Below the pieces are notes generated by a model. It ran no database searches. It had not been told where the DNA came from and saw only the letters and a list, made by a program, of their open reading frames with translations. The translations under genes and the position numbers were made by a program. Below are positions 25,870-37,107 of a DNA stretch of 64,000 nucleotides, piece by piece (the first letter of the stretch is position 1; every line of letters begins with the position of its first letter). The DNA is from Haemonchus contortus. Lineage: Eukaryota > Nematoda > Chromadorea > Rhabditida > Trichostrongylidae. The DNA lies in contig LS997564.1 in the NCBI GenBank assembly GCA_000469685.2, positions 3,426,940 to 3,490,939 on the forward strand, written 5' to 3'.

Positions 25870-27692
25870 ATTGCTATGATCGGGTAAATAAATAAATAAA
25901 CAACCAAACAAGCAAGTCAAAGAGTGGCTGCATCCAAAAACGACAACATAGAAGAATATTGTCATTGTAAACTTATTCCCATCTTATTTCGAGAGAGAAG
26001 TTGTCCTCTAGGACTTTTCAGGTCCGTCGAGAGCACTACCAACTATTCCTCCTTTGTCACTTGTCAGCCTGTATCCCAGCTCGTGGATCTGGGAGACTGC
26101 TCGCTACCCGCTTCGGCTACCCGAGTACAGAGGCAGGTAAGCTCACCCACAGCAGCAGTTCGTCTTACACCTGCTCTATTTTCAGCCTTATTTCCATAAA
26201 TTCATATTACTATGAAGTTCATCTTCTTCTCGACGATTTCCACACTTACGCCTTATCTGTCAGGTCCAGGAGCTTCAAAGAACCAAGCTTTGGGAGTGAA
26301 TTCGCCCTTTCGTCATGCTGGATCCAGAAGCCAGGTGGGCAAACTGCAGTCAATGGTTTAGTATTACTGTCTCATTTTTGTAATCTTGTATGCATACTGT
26401 ATACTTTGAGGCACTGTTATTTCCAATATTATTATTGTATTGTATTGTATATGTATTCAGCTCCATTTACAGAGCATTCCAAATGGGAAAGTGTAAACGA
26501 AGTAGAAAAAATAGTTGTATCAAGGACATATTCTGGGAATGTCCAGTCTGGGAAGCCCTATATGATGCATCTGTTTTCGTGAATGTCGTAGGGAAATGTG
26601 AAATCGATGCAACATAATGGATTAAGAGTATTGCATTACGACTGCGATCGATTAATGTTATTACCCTTTGAGGATGCAGCTCGTCATCGCGGTGGTTATT
26701 CCTTTTCGGCCATAGGCTTAGAACTGCAACTGATGGCCCAAAAGTGCTACGGTAATGGGATATTCGGAAATTTTAAGAAGTGGGATGACTTCTACTAGCA
26801 TTTTGTGAGGGCCTGGAACAGTTGTCGGAGGCGCTATGGATCACCTGTACGGGATCGGCCAATTCCGAGAAAGCCTAGCGAATCTTCAAGTCGATTATGT
26901 GAGGTGCTGCTTCAGTCCAGATCTCCTGGGCTAAGCCATACTAAGTTGAAAACGGATGTACCAGGTAACAGAACTTAGTAGGTAAGATCAGAGCTAGAAC
27001 GTATCGCTTAGAAATGATCGCGTCTGACCTGGGAATCTAATGGATTCAGCACTAGGAGCAATAGCAAGCACCACGTCTACTAGGGAGCTAGTTGTTATTC
27101 GAATAATCGTTCGAAGGCATCTTTCAGGTAGCACATTGGACGTAGTCCAAGTATAGCTTCCCAGGACATTCAGAAGGTCGAGTGAAGCATCTGAGATTAT
27201 TGGGATTCAGAACCTGGGCTTTTCGGAGAGCATAAGTAGAACAAAGCTTGTGCCTCTGCTGAAATTCATGTTGTCTCAAAAGCAAGATTTCAATCAGAAG
27301 CGGTCTTCTCACTCGCGGACACCTTCAGGCTAGTTCTACTGATCCATTTCGATGGTGACATCGACTAGGACAAATGGAATTTCCCCTTCATTTATCTAAT
27401 CGGTCAGGTCTACGGTAGGGTTTTCGAGCCATTTCCGTCCAGGATTAGCAGGTTTACAGTTCTCCTGTGGATGACCGAAAACTCTGCTGGTTAACAGTAA
27501 CCTGGATGGAGCGATTCGCAAGATCTTGTATCGCCTGTTCTTTCGTAGCAATCAATACCTCAACGCCGCTCCCTATAGCGTAGATGGTTTTGACGCTGAA
27601 ATATTTGTTTGTTATTCCTTCACTTATTTAGTCATCTATCTAAGGTTCGCTTACTTATTTATTTACCCATTTGTTTACTTACCCATTATTTG
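25870..27692. repeat. Segment bounded by inverted TAAA-rich ends, possible decayed element
   Basis: GGGTAAATAAATAAATAAAC at the left edge (about 25880) is mirrored by TTACTTATTTATTTACCC at the right edge (27645-27672). Reverse-complemented, the right edge starts GGGTAAATAAATAA like the left. This may be a coincidence of simple sequence or the ends of an old ~1.8-kb transposon. No transposase frame is recognised inside. Confidence 0.3.
26212..26334 (+). CDS. Possible first coding exon of a small secreted peptide
   Basis: An acceptor (CTATTTTCAG, ending 26185) is followed 26 bases later by an ATG and 41 open codons to a GTGGGC donor. The N-terminus, MKFIFFSTIST, resembles a short signal peptide, and the rest is polar (NSPFRHAGSRSQ). 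An acceptor at about 26460 could supply a second exon, but all three frames after it differ in length and none is recognisable. This is a tentative model only. Confidence 0.22.
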
Positions 27693-28374
27693 TGCACTCA
27701 TACGTGTGCGTCGCTAATGGTGTACTACAGGATAGCAATAACTATATAGCGAGCTCGAACAAAGCTGGACCAAATCATCCTCCTATCCCACGGGGTCGGT
27801 TAAGTGATACCAAACTCGTCGGAAGTGTAAAAACACTGACTTGTACAACAGCTGACTACCTCAAGTCATTGTATGAGCCACGTGCTCATTCAAAACGTCA
27901 CCACGATCTTGAGTTTAAGTCGGATGCGGGGCGCGTCTCCAAAAGATGACAACTATGCGCCCATTGAATAGAAACAAATTTTGGTTGAATGAAAAATTAG
28001 TTTTTCCCAGAATCTAAGTGTTTGCATCAATTCCAGTCAATTTCAGGCAATTCATTTTATTTGCTGTGCTCAAGGACTTTGTAAAAAAAAAGTCATCGAA
28101 TTGCTGATGTGTCGAATGTAAAACGTTTATTGGTCGATCATCACAGTTATAAATGCAAAACAAAAACATTTTCCATTGCTATGGATTGACTGAATTACCA
28201 ATCTGATGGGAGAACCTTAGCAAAAAAATGTTCCAGTATGCAAGGTGAAGATTAACGAGAAAATTCCGGAGAACAAAGTGAATCTATTCATTTTGTAGCG
28301 AATAACAAAAGTACGATTTGGAATGTATAGATTCACTTGCAAGGGGCCAGCCAAAAATTAAGTCCATGTTCTCT

Positions 28375-28620
28375 CATTCTTCTGTGGCGGAATGATGAAA
28401 ATTAGGATGGGCCCCGCTTCGACTTCCATTCAGAATCGTAGTGGTCTTTGAATGCGTATTTGGCCTATACAATGACTTGCGCTAGTCATCTGATGTACAA
28501 GTCAGTGCTTTTATATTCCTAAGCATGTTGATAGCGATGAACCGACCCGATAAGATGGAAGGCTCGATTGGCCTGGGCAGATTACTACCCCGTATTCGAT
28601 TCAATCGGGGCTACTCATGA
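28375..28620 (+). repeat. Dispersed repeat, copy 1
   Basis: This shares a colinear pattern of words with 39475-39670. Both have TTCCATTC...ATCGT, then TGAATGCG, then GATGT..AAGT..TGCTTT, then a GACC..GATGGA..TCG.TTGGC.TGG block in the same order and orientation. Partial copies lie near 30430-30470 (same strand) and 36178-36205 (opposite strand). It is a diverged interspersed family of unknown class. Confidence 0.5.
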
Positions 28621-28908
28621 TCAAATCAATGCTTTCATCCTCTCAAACGAGTGTGCTCGACTTTAGATGGATGAAAAGCGTAGGCGATGAGTAAAGCTTT
28701 GGTGCCCCTTGCAATCGGATGTAAGGAACTTGATGGATTGGCAGGAGCAGTATTCCATAGTACTGAAAGTGTTGATGAAAATGGGCTCATATCCAAGAAG
28801 ATAGAAGCGGTTCAGAGTCGTACAGGGCCAGTAGCTTATGGTTCTGGCGTTAATATATAGAGCTCCAATGCCGTCTATCCATTAGTGGTCGTTCAAGTTG
28901 CGTGAGGC

Positions 28909-29454
28909 TTATCCCAGGAGGTGAGTCTTTGGACATGTAATAGGTGGGTCAGTTCTCATCACCAACTTTGTCGGCAAGATCCATTCGAAACCACCACACA
29001 GGTCCCAGTCAGTGGTGGTCGGCTCAGCTCCAAATTGATCGACGGTGAGTAACTCAACCTTTTGACCATTCATGTACCATTTTCCTCCCGAACTGTTCTC
29101 CGCCACATTTCCAGATGTCGTTCACCTCCCACAGTAAAGGTTTGTAGACCGTGAGTACGACAAGGTATGGTAGGAGCGAGTGGTGCGGCAATGAACTGCT
29201 TGATACCAAGTATCGTTGACCTTTTGCTCGAGACGAGCCAGTATCGGTCTGTAAAAGACTGCGCTATTGATGCTCCAAGGTCTCAGGTCGAAGGTTTCAA
29301 GACTTTCTTGGTGGCAAATCTTAGAAGACATCCGTTTTCGAGAGGCTCTCAGGACCTTCATGATGACGCAGGGCATTGATTTTCGTTTGATTAGGCCGCC
29401 TATTCGTTCCTTTTTCTGCTCATTCCATTTCAGTTGATCCTCTCTTTTTCCCAT
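28909..29454 (-). pseudogene. Decayed minus-strand coding relic, function unknown
   Basis: Two open frames on the minus strand (29454-29122 and 29106-28909) are in the same phase and are separated only by a stop near 29120. Together they give about 180 residues of protein-like sequence with several Trp and Cys. The frames have no introns, which points to a mobile-element or captured gene rather than a host gene. I cannot name the family. Confidence 0.35.
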
Positions 29455-29484
29455 TTTTTCTAATGATTTTCGTTTTTATTTCAG

Positions 29485-29596
29485 TCGTGCACTTTGTGTG
29501 AAGGGAATCTCGTCGTCGTCGACAGAGGAAGGGAAAAAAACTCAGCGACGATGCCATTCCGATGTGTCGCCTGCAAAAAGCCACTTTCACGAATCG
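29485..29596 (+). CDS. Coding-like exon with two CxxC pairs, function unknown
   Basis: TTTTTATTTCAG precedes 29485, and a GTAAGG donor follows ATC near 29596. The frame in between reads CTLC and, 24 residues later, CVAC, a spacing compatible with a small zinc-binding domain. No neighbouring exon is certain. A plus-strand frame just upstream (29167-29379) is probably the antisense shadow of the relic listed above. A possible later exon is at 30827. Confidence 0.3.
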
Positions 29597-30826
29597 TAAG
29601 GCGATTTCAAATTTTAGTGTGAAGGGGCCGAAACCATAAAAATTCTACGTTCGACCATGAAAGATGGTTAAATCTGTTTTTCAAGGTAATTCTACCAAAG
29701 CATTCATCAATGCTGTATAACCTATACTCGATTACCTCCATGAATACCTGATTATTTTTAAGTATTCGTAATTCTGGGGGTTGTAATTCGTTGCTCCACC
29801 TCCCAGATGGCCTCGTATTTCGCCCGTGACACTGAACGGAGTTTTTGAAAATTTATTTATCCGTCTATGCGAATGCGTACGGGTCGATACCAGTACCAGC
29901 GTGGGTGCGTATAATTATAGCATACCGAATACTATCGTTGAGTGACCATGGGACGAGGGAGAGGGATCAGATGGCAGGGGAGAACTATTGGGTTTGAAAG
30001 AAAAACGAAAACGCCGCTTGGCAAAACAGTTGTTGATCAGGGAGGAAGGATGAGAGAGATTCGACTTCTTCTAGAAAATTTGATCGAAATTAGAGCATTA
30101 CCAGTAGACCTATTACTACTCTGGACACTACTTTTGGTGATCCAACTGTGGTTACATTCTGAGCAGGAATAAAAACAATCAAAATAAATTGCAAGTCTAT
30201 TTTCCTGGCATCCAGCGCTTGTATCCGTGTCTACATATAACTATCAACTTCAAGTAGTATCCTCATCGGACAAGCAGTATAGGTTTTGAGTTGACGTTTC
30301 GACAACCTGCGGGGTCCTTTTTGATCTCCAGCGACCGAATAAGAAAAATTCAATAACTTTTATTGCAAGGTCAGTATGACCGTCCCGAAGTTGATCTATC
30401 GACCATTCATGAATCTTTTTGAGTAACATTTGGATGGATAAGGCCTGTACAATGATTTGTGGAGCCAGCCGACGTCTGGATTTCCACTCGGAAGGATTCC
30501 ATTCGCAGACGTAGGGTTAGGTGTAGAACCCGTTTTCGCTATCCGAGCTAGATTTTTAGCCACATTCAGCGTATACTAGTGGGGTCTACCCTTTTTTCAA
30601 TCAATTTTTCTTTCTGGTTTCACTGGTATTTAGCTGGCAGGCAAATAATTCGTATAACTTGGGTTTTTTTTACAGAGTTTAAATGCCAAATGGGTGTCCA
30701 CAATTGAAATAAGATCAATCCGTATCGATAGATATCCCTGGACACTCGCTTCTTTTAGTTATCCTTAACTGTTAAGCTTACGAATTCGAGATGGTAATAA
30801 AGATCGACTGCCTATTGTTTTCACAG

Positions 30827-30943
30827 CGATTCTTTGCTTATTTGTACGGCCATGAATCCGATTACGAAGAGGTCGTTCAGCGACGATACGAATACAATGG
30901 TGTGCTTACACAACGACAAGGGCGAAAGCCTTCTGTGCTTTAA
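30827..30943 (+). CDS. Coding-like terminal exon, function unknown
   Basis: TTGTTTTCACAG is followed by 38 open codons and a stop. The translation is Tyr/Arg/Glu-rich and well balanced (FFAYLYGHESDYEEVVQRRY), more protein-like than the longer frame that overlaps it. It might be the last exon of the gene that contains the CxxC exon at 29.5 kb; the linkage is unproven. Confidence 0.25.
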   Translation, partial: RFFAYLYGHESDYEEVVQRRYEYNGVLTQRQGRKPSVL

Positions 30944-33590
30944 TCAATCAGTTATTCTAGCGTCGTCCTATGTGCCCAGCATGTCCTCTTTACACGGCAT
31001 CCGAATAGGAACAGATGGTTTGGGAATTTCGATAATAAAGAGGCATGTAAAGTGTGTTTAGCACGGCAGATGTTCCAGAAATTGAGGACGATGGTAGAAT
31101 GGGGACCCGTCTAATCTCCTGATGATTTTGAATATTTACAAAGATGCTTTCCGAATCCTCTATGAAGTTTTCAATTTACAAAAATGCTTTCGAAATCCTC
31201 TATGAAGTTTTCAAGTTGGTGAAATAGTTTGGCTACTGTTCGAGAATAAGTGGTCAAGAAAACTATGGGCAGGAAAAAATACCGAAAAAATGAAGAATAA
31301 AAATAGAAGGCAAGAGAAGATGATAACACGGAGGAAAAAGCGACAGACAAAGGTAGAAGGAACAAAAGTTATGATATTGCTGCTAACAAATCATTTCTTG
31401 TGTCTAGAAAGTAGCCTATTAGATGAAATTCGGATGGAGGGGCTATTTTGAGGGGTTGCCATGATGAATGCTAACCAAATTGAAGTTCCATCCGAAAATC
31501 CCAACTTGATCGCTCAATTGAGCTCTTTACTCACGTTCCAAGAATGCTTCACAAAATTCGTGGTCATTTCTGAAAACATTTCTGGAGATAAGCAATCTTT
31601 CGTTTCCAGATGCTCAATGCATATGAATTTGCAAAATTTCACAAATTAAGCTCTGATTTCAGTTCATGGCCCATGCAAAACCCAGCGGGGGTGTTCCTCT
31701 CCTGTCGAACGAAAACTCGTCCAAAAAGAATCTTTTTCATCGAGTTCCTACCGGTTCACTATGAACTGTAGAAAAAACTTTGTCTGTTGAATGCTTCTTC
31801 ACATTTTGTGAACATTCAAAAAATGCCACACCACCTTTGACTCTCTATTGCAGTTGATTGATACTTCATACAATTAGATAGGGGTTTGGATGAGAGGGAT
31901 ATCGAATCGTTTGCAGTTCAAAGAAGGTTATGTTTTCATGACATTTATTGTTATCATTTATAGGGCAGTGTGAATGAAAGGAATGCTGTGGTTCGTGTCT
32001 CTCCCGAGAAGACGATCTGCTGGACTACTTTCGCCGAACTACTCTGGGGCGAATGGGGACGTCACCCGTGACAGCTCTAGGTAGTGATAATCTCATCCCC
32101 TTCATCACTGGCAGATAAGCGTTTCCTACTAGGCATCTACTTGATTCTATGGTTCTTTGGAGTCCTCGCCAAGGGTTATATTGCAACCAGTATGTCTGTT
32201 GATGAACTACCATACCAGATTGTGAACAAATGTGGCTAGGAGAAGGATTTGGCCTTACGAGAGTATGCGGTTCTTGTGGCCTGAAACGTTCTAAGAAAAG
32301 GTGGAGAGGGTCCGTCTAACTCCAGCGCCCCGTTTCCGCTTTGTGGCATTGACTTCACCTCTCCGAATACCCCGAAGGGTCAGCGGTCTGCTAATGGACA
32401 CAGTTTCGGTCCGAAGGGTAATGGATCGAGCTGGTGCAAAGTCAAACCCTAGTTTCAACATTGGCAGCGTTTCCACAGGTAGGACCATGTTCCCTAGAAC
32501 CGCGACCCAAGATCTGGAAAAGTGCTCTGTTTTAGGTTATCCCAAGTCTTTCCAGCTCATCCATCGGCGTCCTCGCGTGGGCTGACGGAACATTAGCCAT
32601 CGCTATCGAAAATTTCCTTGTAAAAATTGTAGGTGTGAAATAGAGGCTCGGAATACCATCTCTTTCAGTCGGTAACAGAATACTCTTGCGTTTACCGCAG
32701 TACACTGTGGTAGGATCTCCCAGTGAAACACCCGGTTGAGCAGAGAAAGAATGAGCTCATACCTTTCTCTTGGGTCAGCGCCTCGATTTATAGCGAGCTG
32801 TGGCCTTACAACTGCTTCTAGGCTTGCATTTTCGTGTGTGGATTTCCAGGCGACATCTACTTTTTATTCTGAGCAATGATGAAGTCGGTCGATGCCGTCG
32901 TTGCTCACAGTCATCTAACACACACTGACTCGCAGTCGACGCTCCTGCTCAGTCAAGGATGTGGATTCGCAGAGAATCTGCTTTGAAAGCGACTTCTGCG
33001 TATAGAGTCGCGGATGATGAATTCGGGAAGAGAGATCGCCTTTTCCATCTCCTGACACTTTGAGGAGGATTGCTTTGACGAAAGGTTAGAACAGTGTCGA
33101 TATTCGAAGACAGTGGACATCGGACAAACCTCGTTGAAGCGAATCTCTTTTCAGAGGAAGCGATTGTGCCATTCATGGTCGGTGGCAGGGACTGTGCATT
33201 TCTGCCCATCAGTCACCATATTTTATTTTAAGCCTGAATGTCAAAGCGATTAGTTGCTTAATGGAGAAGCAGAAGGCTCCATCAGTCTTATCGATGGCAC
33301 ATCGTTCAGTTAACGATTGCATACTTCGAACGACTTCGTGGAATACCAATTAGTTATAGTATTGGCCTATCAACTATGCCCCTTTCCCTGCTATCGAATC
33401 CGTAGTCCTTCTTTAGCGCGTTCGGGAGCAACATGCCTTAAAACTTGATATGCAGAATTTCTCAAAATTTTCCGGACACCCTAATAACAAAACTGTCTTT
33501 GAGTTTTGTCCTTGCCTTAGATCGAATCAAATCACTACTACCACTAGAGTTTGACTCACTCAACAGTAAATATCATTACCACGCAGCCTA
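30944..33590. other. Repeat-rich stretch with minus-strand relic-like frames
   Basis: No intact gene was found. Minus-strand frames at 32025-32213, 32291-32488 and 32949-33209 have Arg/Ser-rich, protein-like composition without introns and may be fragments of one dead mobile element. A direct duplication of about 41 bases (TGCTTTC.GAATCCTCTATG) lies at 31133-31215. Confidence 0.35.
31133..31215. repeat. Tandem duplication of ~41 bases
   Basis: Two adjacent copies of a unit that begins TTTACAAA.ATGCTTTC and ends ATGAAGTTTTCAA. They differ at only a few positions, so the duplication is recent. Confidence 0.75.
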
Positions 33591-33592
33591 CC

Positions 33593-33644
33593 GTTATCCT
33601 TATCTTATCACAAAGTGAATGATAGCCAACTTGGCGTATAAATA
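33593..33644 (+). promoter_or_regulatory. GATA cluster and TATA box of defensin-like copy A
   Basis: GTTATC (33593-33598), CTTATC (33599-33604) and an overlapping CTTATC (33604-33609) give three GATA sites on the opposite strand. TATAAATA lies at 33637-33644, 28 bases further on and 92 bases before the ATG. The same order with nearly the same spacing recurs at 34395-34452 and 43786-43825, so it is probably the core promoter. WGATAR sites are the targets of intestinal (ELT-2 type) and epidermal GATA factors in nematodes; which one acts here is not shown. Confidence 0.65.
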
Positions 33645-33735
33645 CTGGAATCACTATATGCTGCAACATTATCCACTTCTTACAGTGCTCTCTTTTGCCA
33701 TCGGATAGCGACTTCTGAAAGCAGCCACCAGAAAG

Positions 33736-34112
33736 ATGTCGAAAGGCATTGTTCTGCTTCTTGTGATTTCAATCATTGTAATGGGCTTACCGGACACAGT
33801 GGACGCACATCACCATAAACATCACCATTTCGACGAGGAACCATGTGTCTATGGAATCTACTCATGCAGAAGAGCCTGCTTCATCAAGGTGGGTGGTCAT
33901 TATGGAACTATCCTGTATGGGATGATTTATAATGTTTTGGTGGATTTTCTCCCCAAATTCTCCTATTTCACCGTATTTACCCCCATGTCATGGTCTCTAA
34001 CCACCCTAGAATTTTGTCAGCATTTTCTTTCAGAAACCTCAGAACCGCTCATGTTTTTCAGTACAGACGCAGGTATGGAGATTGCAACACTGGAAAGTGC
34101 CTGTGTTTCTGA
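33736..34112 (+). CDS. Six-cysteine CS-alpha-beta (defensin-like) secreted peptide, copy A, 67 aa
   Basis: Exon 1 is 33736-33888 and exon 2 is 34062-34112, joined at a phase-0 intron of 173 bases. Residues 1-24 are a typical signal peptide (hydrophobic LLLVISIIVMG core). The mature peptide opens with a histidine tract (HHHKHHH) and an acidic bridge. Six cysteines follow at 37, 44, 48, 59, 64 and 66, spaced C-x6-C-x3-C-x10-C-x4-C-x-C, with GDC as the gamma-core GXC before Cys4. The CxxxC and CxC pairs are the hallmark of CS-alpha-beta antimicrobial peptides. The fold is shared with scorpion short-chain toxins, but nothing here shows toxicity. Known nematode ABF peptides have eight cysteines, so this is another group. 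AATAAA lies 20 bases past the stop. Paralogue B is at 38552. The likely role is extracellular innate defence. Confidence 0.85.
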
Positions 34113-34131
34113 AGAAAATCTCAAAGACCAC

Positions 34132-34137
34132 AATAAA
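34132..34137 (+). other. Polyadenylation signal of copy A
   Basis: AATAAA, 20 bases after the stop codon. The surrounding CCACAATAAAAA.GTCGTTAA is nearly identical in the 3' flank of copy B, where the hexamer is at 39242-39247. Confidence 0.75.
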
Positions 34138-34394
34138 AATGTCGTTAAAACTTTTGTTAAATGAAACCTTATGGCAGAGTCAGATAGAATACGAGAAAGA
34201 GTTGATTCCCAATGCTGCCTTCGTCCTCGTAACAGTGAACCAAGAGAGAAGTTGGTTTGAGTTTGCTCCCTCATGTTACTGCCTTCAGCTTAACGATGAT
34301 TGAAATGAGAATGGAGTGTGAGTCAAGGTATATTGCATAGAGAACCGCACCTGGAGTCATGCAACTCACCTGATGGGGTATTACCCCGGTGAAG

Positions 34395-34452
34395 CTTATC
34401 GGTGTTTCTATCTTATCGTAAAGTGGTTGGGATCTAATATAGGGTATATATA
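34395..34452 (+). promoter_or_regulatory. Orphan GATA/TATA promoter module (module D)
   Basis: CTTATC (34395-34400), CTATCT (34408-34413) and CTTATC (34412-34417) are followed 28 bases later by TATATATA (34445-34452). The sequence downstream (TCATTCATTACCTGTGAGGCTGTTGTTCACC and GACTCCTAATCGTGAGG) resembles that after the module at 43786, so the two are duplicates. No signal-peptide or six-cysteine exon follows. The first fair open frame is 34593-34790, 65 codons of no known family. It may be a dead promoter or drive an unrecognised transcript. Confidence 0.5.
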
Positions 34453-36420
34453 GTGAGATCATCGTTCGTTATCATTCATTACCTGTGAGGCTGTTGTTCA
34501 CCTTGTTGAAGAGCGACTCCTAATCGTGAGGTCTGTTCATGGTTCATTACATCCTACCTAAGCTAAGGAGAGCGTAAAAGTGACTGAGTTCAATGGCATT
34601 GGAAGCTTCCTGCAAGTTACGGAAGGCGAAGATAATGGATGAAATGGTTCTATCCATTATCGACATTTTCCCACTTGCAAATTTGTGGACACACCTGATC
34701 ACGAGTGTTAAAGCCTGGTGTGAACAAGCTTACCCGCTTAGGACGGATTTCCTGATCATTCATCCACACGATGTCCTCATGCAAGGGTGAAAACTTTGAG
34801 GATAATAGAATGTAGGGAAGTGGGCCTGTACATACCTGCAGAAGATCGTCATTTTTGTAGAGGAGGACGGTTGTGGCTTTGAAAAAGTTTTCTGAGAATT
34901 TGCTACTTTCATTCCCTGAGCACATTATCAAAACACAAGGGCAGTAGACATTTGCTACTCCAGACAGAATTCCTCTGTCGGCACCAGGTGGGTGTCGCCA
35001 TGATGTAACAGAGCTCAGCCCATGTTGTTGAGAAGATTAAGTGGTAACTGAAGTATTGGTGGAGTTCGTGTAGAACGCAATCGCGATGACCATAGTTTTC
35101 TGCAGAGCCGTTGTAACAGTACCGCCGAAGTATCGGAGTAGGGTTATCCGTCGACTTGCATTAGCCAGTCGAGCATTGATATCCTCATTTTGTCTATTAC
35201 GTTTGCATGACTCGGTAGTTGTGCTTACGGAGATAATCATTGCTGATTATCGAACTAGTTTGCACAGCATTATGTATGCTAATCCATTTGTCGTTCCATT
35301 TGCTAGTCCAAACTTCTGCTCTCGTCGCTCTGCTATTAACATCAGTGTACAGAAGGAGGCGCGTCTTCCTCCATGCTGGCTTGTCTCAGTTGAAGTAATG
35401 ATGTGAAGGCTGATATACCGGAGCCGATTGCCTGTCGAGCTGTTTTGTCAAGGTGGCCATAGGCAGCCTGTATATCTGGGAGTAAGGATCTCGGCTACTG
35501 TTGGAACTGATGGGCCTTATGCCTTCCACGTGGGGAACTTGTTGATACAATCTTACTGTGCGCTGAAGGCGTTGAAGATGAACTCCTTCAATTTTGAAAC
35601 AAGAGATGCCGCACGGCTGAAGAGTCAGCACTATCGATATCAAGAGAGGATCATGTACTGCTAAGTCGTCCATTATCATCTTTACCTATCAGATCACGAA
35701 GCTTTACTGGCCGACTAGTGGTTTTCTAAGGGTCCGGGAACACCTCCCCGAAAGACGGCGTCGCGCACGCCGCACCCAACGCGTATCGCAGGGTTGCGAT
35801 GGAAGATTGGAGCGCGCAATTTGTGAGGTAGGGAGTCCTTTAATTATTTGAACTTGCTGGCCGCTCGCCTTCAATTCCAATGCGGTATTGATCGTCGTTT
35901 ATATAGGAGGGGTCATTCTAACTAATCAAGTCCAATAAACATGAAAACGAAAAAGAAACAGAAGAAAAAACGATAAAATCCATTGAAAAAGCAAGCCAGT
36001 CAAGGAGAAATATTGCGTCATATCGATTGGCGGGGGGCGGGGTGAGTACGGTAATTGCAGTGACATTTGCCGCATGCCGCAAGGGAGAGTGCCGCAATCG
36101 GGAAGAAGTTCCGTTACCCGTTTTCTAAAGAGGGAAGACATCTACCTAGATCTCATAGGAACAGTTCGGAAGCAGGTCTCTGTATAGGCCACATACGCAT
36201 TCAATATGCCAGTCCGATTCTGAATGTAAGTCGAATGCATCCTTCAGACGGGATTGATTTAACGCCCCAAGACTATCCTTTATCCTTAATGGGGAGCGAT
36301 TAGGGAAACTGTCTGCCCTTTCGCCATCTTCAAAAGGAATTTACCTTCGATCTCGACCACTGCTCTGGAAAACGCTTACAAGACGAAATAGCGAGAACGA
36401 CCTGATGGGAAATCTTTAAA
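34453..36420. other. Stretch without a recognised gene
   Basis: Overlapping frames of 60-106 codons occur on both strands (for example 35386-35679 minus and 35428-35664 plus) without recognisable content or a splice chain. A GC-rich patch with CGCGCACGCCGC lies near 35760, and an inverted fragment of the dispersed repeat lies at 36178-36205. Confidence 0.35.
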
Positions 36421-36435
36421 ATATATAATTCGCTA

Positions 36436-36500
36436 AGTGTGTCTGTTGGTGTGTCGGTGTGTTTGTGTGTGTGTTTGTGTGTGTGTCGGTGTGTGTGTTT
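36436..36500. repeat. (GT)n microsatellite
   Basis: An imperfect GT/TG run broken by TCGGT and TTTGT steps, immediately before a ~145-base tandem repeat. Confidence 0.85.
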
Positions 36501-36504
36501 GACC

Positions 36505-37085
36505 GAAAATTCATAACTCCTGTCTCCGTGGACTTAGAGCGTTCAAAATTGGTAGGATTAAGGGGGACAGGAGGAGAACACCTTTGGTAAGTGGCAGGAC
36601 CGGACTCCGTTCACAGGGAGCGCGGCGTGCGCGTTAGAACCTTTCGGCCGCAAATTCATAACTCATGTCCCCGTGGACCTAGAGCGTTTAAATCTGGTAG
36701 GAGTAAGGGGGACAGGATGGGAACATCTATGGTAAGTGGCAGGACCGGACTGCGTCCACAGGGAGCGCAGCGTGCGCGTTAGAAACTTCGGGCCGCAAAT
36801 TCATAACTCATGTCCCCGTAGACATAGAGCTTTCAAACTTGTAGGAGCGCAGGCGATAGGACGAGAACACTTATGGTGGGTGGCAGGACCAGAATCCGTG
36901 CACAGGGGGCGGGGTTTTGCCCGAAATAGTCAATTAGGTCCTAGGGCGTTCAAGCTTGGCAGGAGGCAGGCGCAGTATGGGAGCACTTATGATGAGTAGT
37001 AGAGCCGGACCCCGCCCCTAGAGACGGGTTTCCGCGAAATAAATGAGTGGAAATCAATAACTCCTGATTCCATGTACTTGGAGAG
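36505..37085. repeat. ~145-bp tandem repeat, about four copies
   Basis: The phrase AATTCATAACTC begins at 36508, 36653 and 36798, an exact period of 145 bases; a fourth, diverged copy contains AATCAATAACTCCTG near 37048. Each unit carries CCCCGTGGAC.TAGAGC, GGGGGACAGG and a GGCAGGACCGGA.TCCG...CACAGGGAGCG block. Two copies make short overlapping open frames starting MAGPD that are repeat artefacts, not genes. The unit is much more GC-rich than its surroundings. Confidence 0.85.
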
Positions 37086-37107
37086 CAATCAATAGGGGGT
37101 GCGCTTC

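Noticed and set aside
26001..26582. 193-codon plus-strand frame, the longest in the window
   Set aside because: It runs through clear acceptors, donors and a TATTGTA simple repeat, is Ser/Tyr/Cys/Leu-rich without domains, and competes with shorter, better-framed exons.
36591..36999. Two frames starting MAGPD that look like paralogous genes
   Set aside because: They are successive units of the 145-bp tandem repeat read in the same frame.
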